Source: Echinarachnius parma (lineage: Eukaryota; Echinodermata; Echinoidea; Clypeasteroida; Echinarachniidae). Taken from it: DNA of 64,000 nucleotides. Location: NCBI GenBank assembly GCA_037951105.1, contig JBAMJV010003288.1, positions 42,501 to 106,500 of the forward strand. The letters run 5' to 3'. Numbering within the stretch: the stretch's first letter is position 1; each line of letters opens with the position of its first letter. Made by a program: the position numbers and the translations under genes. The notes under the pieces were generated by a model. It had not been told where the DNA came from and searched no databases. It saw nothing but the letters and a program-made list of their open reading frames with translations. Positions 1 to 22,190 of the stretch are shown piece by piece.

Positions 1-113
1 ACTAGTGAAATTATGGATTCCTCGGTGACAGAAAAAGCACTATGTTCTTCGGGTCTACGACCCTCAGAACATAGTGCTTTTCCTGTCACCTCGGAATCCA
101 TAATTTCAACTAG
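1..113. repeat. Near-perfect foldback hairpin (MITE-like)
   Basis: The first 113 bases form an almost perfect inverted repeat of about 50 bp per arm around a loop at roughly 50-63. The arms begin with actagtgaaattatggattc and end with its complement. There is no coding potential. It is probably a foldback MITE, and its left edge may be cut by the window start. Confidence 0.75.
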
Positions 114-630
114 AGGCTCTCAGTGCATGGTATATTTGTTTATTATTGATTGAACATACGGGCGCCTTGCCCTGAAATTGATACGTAGATATGAGCGTTG
201 TAGCAAGAAGGTGGCTATGTTCTACCGTGGGTTGGGATCAGCCGTTGGGGGCCGGTTTGGTCGGGGTAGTGTCATGGCGACGTATCGTACGCTGGTTCGG
301 CAGGCGGGCCGCACCAGTGTTCCGTTGATTGGTTGAGTGCCCGTGTGCACCGGCCAATAGACGCGGTCCGTTGCTGACCTATCAGGAACGCACTCGCTCA
401 TGCGAGAGTGTGTTTTGGAGCCACGGTAGAGCATAAAAACCGAGTGTCTACATTAGATTATATCATTTGACAAAGTATTGCAGCGGCATACGAAACGTCA
501 TGATCTTTTAGATTCCTAGTTTGACCATACATTGCGAGACAAACGAATATCACTAGCGATATTATTTCCGATAGTAACTATTATGATCCACATTATTTCA
601 TTGTACTGTAATTTTTTTTAATTTTCAGGG
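114..630. other. POLR3B intron; no exon found
   Basis: No upstream POLR3B exon is recognisable here, so the preceding exons (about residues 1-594 of the human protein) must lie left of the window. The stretch includes repeat copy 411-600, shared with 1129-1310 and 42725-42910; 123-410 shows nothing recognisable. Confidence 0.5.
411..600 (+). repeat. Interspersed repeat copy 1 with decayed hammerhead-like motif
   Basis: About 190 bp are shared with 1129-1310 and 42725-42910. At 462-504 it contains a hammerhead-like arrangement: arm atcat, core ttgacaa, stem gtat/atac, then gaaa, cgtc and arm atgat. The core departs from CUGANGA at two positions, so this copy should be inactive as a ribozyme. 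The arms still pair. Confidence 0.6.
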
Positions 631-1018
631 CCTACATCATTGTGGAGAAAAGCCAGTCCAAAGTGACAGACAGGCACATGGTCGAGTGGTCTTAGGGATT
701 CAGGGGTTTTATATTGAAGATTTAGTGAAGATGTTAAAGTTCTGTAGACTATTCATTACTTCTTTTAATTGTTAGTTCATCAGTGAATTTTGTAAATTCT
801 TTCTCTTTTTAGACCATACATCATCCTGGAAAAAGGCCAGCCCAAAGTTACGGACAGGCAAATGATTGTGTTGTCTCGGGGGTTCCATAGCTTTGAAGGC
901 TTTTCAAATTGTTTGTGAATGACCAATTACATGTAGCTATAATTATCTAACTAAATAATTGATATTATCATATATCATCATGGAGAAAAACCAGCCCAAT
1001 GTGACGGAGTTTTGAGGA
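631..1018 (+). pseudogene. Three decayed echoes of the POLR3B exon at 1517-1690
   Basis: Relics lie at about 631-700, 813-905 and 968-1018. The first reads YIIVEK then hits an in-frame stop. The second has an acceptor ending ttttttag and reads RPYIILEKGQPKV before decaying. The third keeps about 16 codons. The second copy and the real exon also share intron sequence just upstream (both contain gtgaattttgtaaattc), so genomic segments were duplicated, not cDNA. No relic keeps both splice sites and an open frame. Confidence 0.85.
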
Positions 1019-1128
1019 CTTGTAGTTTGCTGTTGAACAATCAAATGTCATATTGAAGATGTTCAAGATCTTAAGACTATTTATTACTTCATTAAATTTC
1101 TATTCAATTTCAATTTCATCATGCGAGA

Positions 1129-1310
1129 TTGTGATGTTGGGAGCCATGGTAGAGCATAAAAGCCGAGTGTCTACATTCGATATTATCATTTGACAAAGTA
1201 TTGCAGTAGCATACGAAACGTCATGATCGTTTAGATTCCTAGTTTGACATTGCGAGACAAACGAATATCATTAGCGATATTATTTCCGATACTATATCCG
1301 CAATGGATTA
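1129..1310 (+). repeat. Interspersed repeat copy 2 with decayed hammerhead-like motif
   Basis: This is a second copy of the repeat at 411-600. The hammerhead-like motif is at 1185-1227, with stem arms identical to copy 1 and the same degraded core (ttgacaa). The two copies flank the POLR3B exon echoes at 631-1018 and may have travelled with the same local duplication. Confidence 0.6.
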
Positions 1311-1516
1311 TATATTTACTATTACATAGATATAGTTATAAATTATACATTTGGTGTGGTATAACAGCGGATGTGGGGGATCTGCAAAGGATATTAATTT
1401 AAATCCTGTTGAGGCAAATCCCTTTGTTGACTGCAATGAAGAGAACAGATGAACGAACAAATGATTTGAATTGTTAGTTTACAAGTGAATTTTGTAAATT
1501 CATTCTCTAATATTAG

Positions 1517-13313
<11,797 letters not shown>

Positions 13314-13439
13314 ACAATGACTGCTTTTCACGAATAGAGAAAAACTAATGGAAAACATAACAGAGCATTAGAAAGACAAGGATATTTCACTTCAGGAACA
13401 CAAAGTTTCATTACTACAAGTAGTGTCAGAATATCTTGA

Positions 13440-14345
13440 CTCTTGAGGATACCATACGGGTGCAAGCTACTCTTCCAAGAACTTCAGTCTATGAACATTG
13501 TGCCTCGACTGAAACTGAAGAAATATACAGAGTGAACAATAACTAACGTCATGAATAGAGAAAGACAAGTGAGATTGATACAGAGTTGACATTTGCTTTT
13601 CAAGAACATATGTGAATATTGTTCTTCGACTGAAACTGAAGAAATACAACAGCCTGAACAGTAACTGCTACTCGTGAATAGAGAAAAACTAGTACAAAAG
13701 ATTATGGAGATGAGAGTCAGTAAGGAGCCTAGCTTTCGATCCTACCAAAACCTTTGTCAGGGCAATCAAATACAATTGAGATGTATAAAGAGTGGACAGT
13801 TGCCATTCAAGAACATCCGTGAACTTTGTACTTCGACTGAAACTGAAGAAATACACCGAGTGAACAACTACTGAAGAAGATGATGGAGATAGGTGACGAG
13901 AAGAATATTGCGCTGCAAGAACAGCCGTTGATGAAGTTTGATGATCACAAATTGTGATTACTACCAGTATTTTCCAAATATCTTGGCTCTTGAGGATGCT
14001 CTACGCATGCAAGCTACTATTCCAAGAACTGCAATCAATGGAACATTGTACCTCGACTGAAACTGAAACTGAAGAAATATACAGAGTGAACAATAACCTT
14101 CTCTTAAAGAAATTGAACAGAGAAAGACTAGTGAATAAGATAATGGAAATAGGTAAGGAGAATATTATTTTACTCGCAAGTACTGCAGTTGATGAAATGG
14201 TTGATCACCAATTGTAATTTCTGCAAGTTTTCCCAGACATGTCATCTGTTGGATACCCTACGCATGCAAGCTACTGTTCCAAGAGCTACAGTCAATGGAA
14301 CATTGTGCCTCGGACCTCGGTTGAAGCTGAAGAAAAACACTGAGT
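13440..14345 (+). pseudogene. Five tandem echoes of the POLR3B terminal exon and 3' UTR
   Basis: Copies lie at about 13440-13541, 13605-13662, 13806-13866, 13985-14090 and 14222-14345, each followed by 3'-UTR-like sequence (gaatagagaaa...). The first is an intact frame from [14 protein letters not shown] to KKYTE-stop, with one amino acid change (Ala to Gly) and about seven silent differences. The third and later copies have indels. In the fourth and fifth, a one-base insertion after caatgg breaks the frame. None has a clear upstream acceptor in the right phase. Confidence 0.9.
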
Positions 14346-15005
14346 GAATAATAACTGCTCTTCATGAATAGAGAAAGACTAGTACAAAAGATTATGGAGA
14401 TTTTAATTTTTACTGACAAGTGCAGGGTTTAGCTATAGCTGGTCACTTATAGAGTACTGAAGTGTGACGTCACCACTATCCATTATACTTTAATAATAAT
14501 TACCGACTGTTGTTTTGAAGACCGCAAAATGTAGAAAAAAAAAGATTATTTCCCGCCGTTTTCCTTACCGATGGGTCCTAAAACATAGCGTTCAACTGTT
14601 GAACGGTACAGTGTACGAATGGGTGGTATGCTTATCTCCAGCGTATTAGCGTATATTGCGTATATTGCGTGTAAATGGTCCAACTGATTGGACCATTTAC
14701 TTTAGTAGATGCACATGTCGTTCTAACCAGTGTCAGGCAAGCCAAAAATTGTCTGACCTAGCGGTTGCTGAGGAGGCAACCGTCCAGCTCCAACGCACTA
14801 CCAAAAGCATGAATCACAAACAAATCATGCGCTTTGTATCATTTTTTGGCAAAAAGCGCTATATAAATGAAGTTATTATTATTATTATTATTAAACAAAT
14901 TCTTTAGAATTAGAACCATTACCATGTGATAACAAAATAATGTAACATCACTACTTACATGTAGGTACTCTATTAGAGTTTTGTGTTGATCAGTGACAAA
15001 CATTG
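14346..15005. other. POLR3B downstream flank; repeat fragments
   Basis: It contains a fragment of the mariner-like MITE end (14410-14450), a short palindrome around 14670-14700 (gtaaatggtccaactgattg), and a SINE-like piece with an ATT tail (14838-14893). No gene is recognised. Confidence 0.5.
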
Positions 15006-15090
15006 ATACAGTGGAACCTCATTATGAGGTCCTTGATGAATGTTCCATGAAGATATTTTGTTATACCAGGGTAAAAAACAATAGAATATA

Positions 15091-15344
15091 TGTGACCGGC
15101 TATAGCAAAACCCTGAACTTGTCGGTAAAAATCAAAATTTGGGTTTTTATACCATTAGAAAGGCCTCATCATAAGCTTTCATATGATGCTTTGTTCTAAC
15201 AAATTGGTCAATAATTGGCGAAGATATGATTGTTCAAATTTTACAATCATAAGTCTTTTACACACATTAAATGTGAACTTATAATGTCCTTTCTCCAAGA
15301 CATGAATTACCGACAAGTGCAGGGTTTTGCTATAGCCGGTCACA
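15091..15344. mobile_element. Tc1/mariner-like MITE inserted at TA
   Basis: The 254-bp element has about 35-bp terminal inverted repeats, starting tgtgaccggctatagcaaaa and ending with the complement (ttttgctatagccggtcaca). TA flanks both ends. The related repeat at 33497-33656 runs across this point without the insert. No transposase remains. Confidence 0.8.
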
Positions 15345-15443
15345 TATAACAAGCTGGGACCAGCAAAATTACCTTGTTACATGTACAAGTGGAACCTCTT
15401 TATAAAGAAGTACCTGATATAGCAAGGATATTTCACAGGTCCA

Positions 15444-15611
15444 GGGGGTGTATTCTGAACATGATTTTAAGCTAAAATTGATTTTATCTATGTCACTAAA
15501 ACATTTTTTGCCAAATCAGAATAACGATTTGCTAAAAATATATTTTAGTGACATAGATATGACGTAGATACAATAAATTTTAACTTAAAATCGTTTTCAG
15601 AATACACCCCC
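15444..15611. repeat. Foldback MITE with GGGGGTGTATTCTGAA termini
   Basis: A 168-bp palindromic element whose left terminus gggggtgtattctgaa is complementary to ttcagaatacaccccc. An internal inverted copy of agtgacatagat is also present. It is nested in the larger repeat. Confidence 0.8.
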
Positions 15612-16734
15612 AGGTTCTTTGTATGTTATTATTTTTAAGCCCTGATACAACAAGATATCTGATTTGACAAGGTAAATTCAATGGGCCAAAGGTGCTGGCC
15701 ATAAAGAGGTCTCACTGTATAGGAGGGTTTTGTTATCAGAGCTCTTTATAACGAGGTTCTACTGTATAAATAAGAGACTTTGAGAAAGAAAGAGCAATAC
15801 ATAAGTATGCAATTATTATTTTTGAAGGACTCCATGTGATGGACATAATAGGACACTCCCTTTTTTTCTTAAAAAAATAAAATAAAATAAGAATTATGTT
15901 AGTGGGATGAGTTATCCCTTATACGAGTCTGCTCCAATTTTGAAGAAGAATAGTGTTCCTTTGATAAATTACCCTTACAGAGTTTGCTCCAATATTTGTT
16001 TATAACATGAAACATTCACACAATGGTGAATTTTCTCAAACACCCAACTGAAGATCATTTAATTTGTGTATAACATGCATTCTCTGTAGATCCTTGCCCA
16101 AGTATATGTATTTTTCGGACTAGTCTTTATAAATGGGCAGATGTAAAGTTAAAATACACAACAATCATGATTTGCCTATTCCAGGTTAGCTCCAGCAATA
16201 TTATTGAAGAGTATCCACGTTAAATGTATGTCACAAAACCAAAGAAGAACTGACGGTAAAAGCTACGACATCTTCAGAAAAGTTTGATCATGAAAAGTAC
16301 TAACAAGTACAGTAACTACATTCTACAAGAATGTGTGATGGTGTTTAATTATTGATTACCATTATTGTCTTCCTTTGTGAATCTACCAGATGGACATCAT
16401 GGAGGAAATAAAACGAGAACATTAATCTGAAAGCGTCCATTTCTTTTATGAGGTATAATGTATTAATGACTGGGTGAACTATATCTTTTATGATTTTTTT
16501 AAAAATTAAATTTGTATTATGTTGAAGTAGAAAAAAATGTATTTAATCAAGTCAAACAATCAAGCCCATCAATCCATCAATCAATTTACACATCCATCCA
16601 TCCATCCGCACCCCCAAAAAAATGTATTTATGGCAGACAAACATATTTTCATCAACAAAGTGTAATAGTTGGCAGCTGTGTCCATCCATTTACCCATTAT
16701 TCAAGCTTACATGTATATTCATCCAAAACATTAA

Positions 16735-17054
16735 GGGTGGAATTCTGATCAAAAGGTAAAATTTAGCAGTGCTAAAACGCGTCATTCGCGTCGTTTTACG
16801 TCAGAAGTGGGTTAAATTTATTTTCTTACACACTTTTTTATCCTGTCTGCTTGCCAGTTTAGCGTAAACAATAAGCGTCACGCACAATGGTTTAATCATA
16901 TGTTTTGTGTGGCATTTGTGAAGGATGAACGCGCATCTAGCAACAAGCGCGCACTCATAGATAAACGTGCATTATTTGCAGTACGGCGCTCCATAAAGTG
17001 GTGGGTTAAATTTAACACGGGTTAAATTTAACCTGTTGATGAGAATTCCACCCT
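16735..17054. repeat. Foldback MITE with AGGGTGGAATTCT termini
   Basis: The inverted ends are agggtggaattctgatcaa and ttgatgagaattccaccct, with gggttaaattta repeats inside. It lies between POLR3B and MZT1. No gene content is seen. Confidence 0.75.
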
Positions 17055-17856
17055 AACACACAATGGTGCATTAGGTTGACATTAGGTTGACAAATCTACG
17101 TATCTATAGAGTAAAACTATGTTTTTTTCGATTTTCTAAATGATCTAGGTTATAGTTCTAAATGCTTTCACATCGCTTGTACCCTAAAAGAGAGAAAAAC
17201 AAATAAATTGCTGAGATTCAATTATTTTTTATTTAGATTCAGTTTTATTATGTACAATCAAATTTACACAAATATTTACATAAAAATACAAAAGTTGTTT
17301 TGCTAAATCTACAGCGTATTTCACTCATATTCAGCATATTTTGTAAGCATGGTTAGGTATAATTCTATCAGCAATGAAACACACTAACCTTAGGAGCTTG
17401 TGGCCCAGTCAGGACAGAAGAATCATTTTCCTCTCAATTTTGGGTGACCCCAAACAATTTTTTTCCCCCCCATAATTACATTGTATTTGTAATATATCCA
17501 CTATGTATAGTGTATTTATAATCTTACACACTTTATTGATCAATCTGCAATTATTATAGATGAGGCTTGTCATAGAAAATAAACAATATTTTCTCACTCT
17601 GTCATCAGTTTCAGTGGTGTAGCTACAGGGGGATGGGGGGCAATTGCCCCCAATAATTTGGATAAATGACCGGGGTACTAATGTAAAGCACTTACTGTAG
17701 AGATGATTATCAATCATATTAGGTGCTATAAAAATCCAAGCATGTTTATTATTATTATTTCTTCATCAATAGTCCATCTGCTCCATCTCGCACACACCAA
17801 ACTTGTAGAAAAACATCTTGTCAAGGGAAGGTCCAATCTCTGCGGTGAAGTCGCTG

Positions 17857-20840
17857 TTAACTCTCCACTGATGTCTGTGTGAAAAGATAAACAAGAGAGA
17901 AATAATTGATTTAAAACGAATTATTATGAGCAATTTGACATAACTATAGCTAACAATTTAATTACTGTATTAAAAACTGAAACACTATAACTTACAGTCA
18001 AACCTGTCTTGATGGCCACCTGTCTATAGAAGCCAACCTGCCAATAGAGAGGCTACCACTGTACTACAGTGGTCACACTCCAGTGTAGGCAGGTGACCCT
18101 TATAGACAGGTTCCATAATTTTGTTTTGGTTTTTTAGTCTGGCTGTTTTCGCAGTCCATTGGATAATTTAACATCTGAACACTTCAATCGTAAATATCTT
18201 TTTAATGGAAGGGAAATTTGAAAAACCGAAACCTGTCCCATGCTTTTATTGTTAATACAAATACAACAAGATGTGAGAGAACCGCTATAACTCCAATTGG
18301 ATTTTAAGGATTTGGACAATGTTACTAAGTCCCGTTAAGTTCACTGATGCTAGAGCATCTGGGTTGATCCCTTACTCACATGTATGCAGAGGTGGACACA
18401 GATGGATTAGATTAGATACCGTAAACCAGGGTGACTTTGGCCAGTTTTTGAGAACTTTAGCCATATTTTCATTGAGGCTCACTAACTTGACCAAATTTCA
18501 GATTTTTTTACATCACCCTGTATAAGAATATTTTTACAAATAAGAAATGTTCTTCAAGTAAGTGAGGCTCAATGAAAATACATCTTTCTCAAAACCAGGA
18601 ACTGGCCAAAGTCTGGTTTACTGTAACATCACCCATGTTATCTTACTTTATATGCAGCCGTAATTTTACATCTTCAATGAGAGTAAGAGCAAGATGAAGA
18701 GGAGGAAGAGGGGGAAGAAGATGAGAAGGAGAGGAGGAGGATAGAGGACGAGGAGTAGGAGGAAGATAACAAGTAGACTGCTTTAAAAAATGCAATACTT
18801 ACATTATATGCAGCCATCTCTCTCCTAAGTTCCTTGACCACTGAAGCCAGTGCCTCCGGGTTGACCCCTAACTCACAGAGATGGACACAGATGGACAGCG
18901 TCTCTTGGTCAAGGCCAGTCTCCAGCAGCTCCGACATCTGACTGACCGCTGATATAGATTAAATGAAAAGTAACAATATAATGGACATGAGAATGATAAT
19001 CAATAATTGGTGCATAAAAATAATATTCTTGATTTATATAGCGAGTATCACGATTGATAATCATCTCCAAGCGCTTTACAATTATGGCCTGGCAAGATAA
19101 TCCATCAAGAAAGGGGGGAAGACATCGGTTAAAGAAATATAGAATAAGAAACGGTTATGAGAATAAGGAGTAATTTGAAGGGAAAATTACAGAATTGTAT
19201 GGAGGGATGGATGAGAGAAAGATCTGGTGAAGGAAGATGAGAATAAAGAAATGGAATAATGATAGGAAGAGGAGGTAGGCCTATAGGATGCGGATGAGGG
19301 GGAGGAGAGGAGAAGGAAAGGGAGAGGAGGAGGAAAAGGGAGGAGGGGAGGAGGAGAGGAATATTTGGGAATAGGATGATGAGGATGAGGAGGATAAGGA
19401 GGATGAGGAGGTCAGGAGGATGATGAAGAGAGGAGAGGAGAGGAAGGGGAGGAGGAAGAGTAGAAGGACCAGGAGAGGAGAAAAGTAGGACTAGAGAGAA
19501 GGATGATAAGAAGAAAAAAAAGACAAAGTCCTGAGGAGAATTCAGAGAGGATTATTCAGGGCTCCACACTTACATTTTTTGTCTGTGGCCTGGTGAGGAG
19601 AAAATTAGGAGAGAAGGATGATAAGAAGAAGAAGAAAAAAAGACGAAGTCCTGAGGAGAATTCGGAGAGGATTATTCAGGGCTCCACACTTACATTTTTT
19701 GTCTGTGGCCTGGTGAGGCCAGTGAAATAATATCTTCCCCTTTTCTGGTGGCCCAAAAGAAAAATTTACTGGCCCCAAAATTGTATTTCATGACGACATG
19801 AGCATGATGACTGATGAGTAAACTTTTTACTATTCAAAAATGTTCTTCTCTTTCCTGATCAAACCTGTGCTGTGAGTGTGATTATAGATGAAGCATGACA
19901 TGGAAGAAAACAAGGTTTTTCTAATTTTGTCAATGTCGGGTTGAAAATCTGCTTGTCGGATCGCTGATCGGGCCACCAAAATATGGATTTTATACATTTT
20001 TGCTGGCCCAAAGTGCAATTTCACTGGCCCCGGGCCAGCAGGCCAGTGCGAGTGTCGAGCCCTGGAATGGATTATTGCTTCGGGCACATGCCCACCCCCA
20101 TCTGACATCTCTGTAGCTACATAGGCACTAGCTACGACGGGAGGAGGCTGAACTGCAGTGGCAGTGCAAGTGCAATTAATTTCACCTCTGGCTCAAGGAC
20201 AAGGTCAAGGAGTCGAAGGACAAAGTCAAAGACAAAATGACGAATTACACATTCTGTAATTAGCCACTGAATCTGACCCATAGCCACTAATCTGACCTAT
20301 AGCCACCATCCTAGGGTCAGGGTATATGGTTAGGGTTAGGGTTTAGGGTTAGAGTTAGGTTATGTTTTTGTTTTACTGATAGTATATCAATGTGTATCTC
20401 GGCCCGATGTCAAACTACAAAATGACAAAGTCAAACTGAGTCAGACAACAAGAAAAGTTCAATCAAGGCCGAAATCTATAAAAAAAAAGTACAATTTCTA
20501 TTAGTATTAATTACAATAGTTCCTAAATATATGGCTGAACGAGCACACAGCCCTGACATAGAACATAATTTTGCTAAAATTTCACAGCAGTCACTTCACT
20601 AATTCTCACTCTCAGCTTTAAAAATGGTTAGTGTCCGTTGCGGTAACCTGCCTGCACTTCACGGGGCAGCGTCGGCCTGGGTTCTCTCGGGCTCTCGCTG
20701 CCAGTTCACATTATTCTCGCGTTCATAATCTGTTATTTCCATTTCAAGAAATAGAAACAGAAATGCATATTTCGAAGTTACTTACTATCAAGAACCTCAC
20801 GAGCTGAAGCTACAGGAGTTGATCCACCTTTGTCATCCAT
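17857..20840 (-). CDS. MZT1: Mitotic-spindle organizing protein 1 (Mozart1)
   Basis: This small adaptor of the gamma-tubulin ring complex binds GCP N-termini and promotes microtubule nucleation at spindle poles. Exons: 20786-20840 (ATG at 20840), 18803-18948, 17857-17874 (TAA at 17857-17859), all GT-AG, giving 72 aa against 82 in human. The protein starts [18 protein letters not shown]. The conserved core is in exon 2: [19 protein letters not shown], then [20 protein letters not shown]. The last exon adds only TSVES. The N-terminus lacks the Ala-rich stretch of mammals. The gene is divergent to BORA. The first intron carries a SINE fragment, a recent tandem duplication and a telomere-like tract. 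The identification is firm. Confidence 0.95.
18140..18403 (-). pseudogene. MITE fragment plus echo of MZT1 exon 2
   Basis: 18140-18339 is a truncated 'TTAAAGGGA-TAGTAAC' MITE. It abuts 18341-18403, which matches the middle of MZT1 exon 2 (18841-18898): the words gttgaccc/gttgatccc, aactcaca and tggacacagatgg align. It is too short and diverged to code. A weaker donor-side echo may lie at 18633-18668. Confidence 0.65.
18418..18632. repeat. Foldback MITE with TACCGTAAACCAGG termini
   Basis: Left taccgtaaaccagggtgac is complementary to a right end containing ctggtttactgta. It lies in the second MZT1 intron, directly after the exon echo. Confidence 0.65.
18675..18776 (+). repeat. Purine-rich tract in MZT1 intron 2
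   Basis: The plus strand here is almost entirely A and G (gaggaggaag-type repeats), about 20 bases from the exon 2 splice donor at 18802-18797. On the transcribed strand it is a pyrimidine tract. Confidence 0.8.
19260..19718 (+). repeat. Purine-rich region ending in a recent tandem duplication of about 114 bp
   Basis: 19260-19494 is GAGGAG-rich. Two near-identical units follow, at about 19495-19603 and 19609-19718, including gattattcagggctccacac and tttttgtctgtggcctggtg. They differ at only a few positions and by a GAA indel, so the duplication is young. It lies in MZT1 intron 1. Confidence 0.85.
19714..20070. repeat. Interspersed repeat rich in 'ctggcccg/ggccagt' words
   Basis: Phrases such as actggccccaaa, gggccaccaaaat and gggccagcaggccagt recur here and at about 23895-24010, 50725-50930 and 60480-60590. 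Copies occur in both orientations. No inverted termini were defined. Confidence 0.6.
20328..20362 (+). repeat. Short interstitial telomere-like tract
   Basis: Four to five imperfect TTAGGG units (ggttagggttagggtttag and following). TTAGGG is the usual animal telomere unit. It lies in MZT1 intron 1, about 420 bp from exon 1. Confidence 0.8.
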
Positions 20841-22190
20841 ATTTCATTAAAAAGGGTCCAGAACCTCAGTAGAAAACGTTATTTATGTCTTTTTTACAAA
20901 ATTCGCGGTAATTGATTCTTATTTCACCGTGCATTTTGTAATGCCGCCCTCTTGAGTCCATCTTTAACCATCAACCATAAAAAGTCAACAGTGCAGCGGG
21001 ATTTTTTAAAATTTGAAAAGTGAAAATCAGAGATAAACAAGACGGTAAGATCCTTAATTTAATGCTTTTAAAGTGATGTGGAGTGATGGAATGTGATGTG
21101 CATCTCATAAATAGTCATATTAACTCTGTTTTTATGTAATAAAACAACAATTCTTGCACTTGAAATTTGACAAACACGAACGGTCGCGACGCTAATTCCC
21201 TCCTTTACGCACGGTCAGCCGCCCCGGAGCCGCCCGGCCGGCTGGTGGCGAGTGAAGTGGTATGACCGGTCATGTATAAAAATAATCAAACAGTTAACAA
21301 ATTATGCAAATGATGCTTAATTCTCTTAATGTAGCAAATACATCTGATAATATGCGGGGTTTAAGATGTAGATATTAAAACTTTAAAGTTTAAAATTGCA
21401 TTAAGTTAATTTACACTTTAAAATATTTCAAATTTTGATTCAATTTCAAATCATCAATCATCAAAATCAAATTTGTTAGTGAATACCGTTATGACTTCAA
21501 CTGTCAAGTCATAGTCTAGTCCATGATCTACCGGGTTGGAACCATGGCATGATGTTTTAGAATGCTTTTGCCTTTTTTGGCATTTTAAATTTTGATGTAA
21601 AACTCCAAAGTTTTTGTGCGATGCACTCGCAGCTCTTTGCTTGGCTTTGGCTTTGCCTTTGGGCTTGAGCACGGCTTGAGCCTTGACTGCATGATTGACT
21701 CTTGACTCGAGGCTTTGCCTTTGGTTTTTTTTTGCCATGAATTTTACACTTCTTCTCGAGATCATGTGATCTAGTCGCAAATTTTGGTTTGGGTGAAATG
21801 TGTAATTTTGTATTTGAAATGCAAAAACGAAGTTGATTTGCTCCAGTTTTCCTTTGGCTTTGCCATATTGCTCAATATGCCTCAAAGTCAAAGGTGAAAG
21901 GTGAATCTAAAAGACTGTAAGTAAAAGACCAGAAACTAAGTTTTAAGAGTTAACCCCTCAAAATATAATATTTTAAGTTAAACGCATGATTAGGGTAATC
22001 TTAATAAAAGAAGACTGGACCCGGATATACTGGGATTGGGTCTATGCTAGCCTATGGTCTATACTCTATTTGTCATAACAAAAACAAATTAACAGTCTTG
22101 ACGTGTACGTGTGAGTTGTTTTAATTTACCTATTAATAGAAGTTTAATCTCCTTTTTACTTAATTAACCGTTTCTCAAGTAGCCGTCAGC
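20841..22190. promoter_or_regulatory. Divergent MZT1-BORA intergenic region, putative bidirectional promoter
   Basis: 1350 bp separate the two start codons. A GC- and CpG-rich block at 21175-21260 stands out in otherwise AT-rich sequence; another CpG patch is at 20640-20715, inside MZT1 intron 1. 21454-21891 is a simple frame without recognisable homology. Transcription starts cannot be placed. The tag at 22189-22193 is a plausible start context for BORA, and upstream cccctttct-like sequence could be a 5'-UTR acceptor. The regulatory role is inferred from the head-to-head layout. Confidence 0.5.

Larger units (their letters stand above)
15006..15777. repeat. Repeat 'ATACAGTGGAACCTC' with two nested MITEs
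   Basis: The left end acagtggaacctcattatg and right end gaggttctactgtat are inverted. The body is interrupted by 15091-15344 and 15444-15611. A partial relative without the first insertion lies at 33497-33656, giving an empty site for comparison. Confidence 0.7.

Noticed and set aside
21454-21891. 145-codon minus-strand frame upstream of BORA
   Set aside because: Lys/Gln/Ala-rich with repeated gctttg words, no recognisable family, lies in the promoter gap; not supported as a gene.
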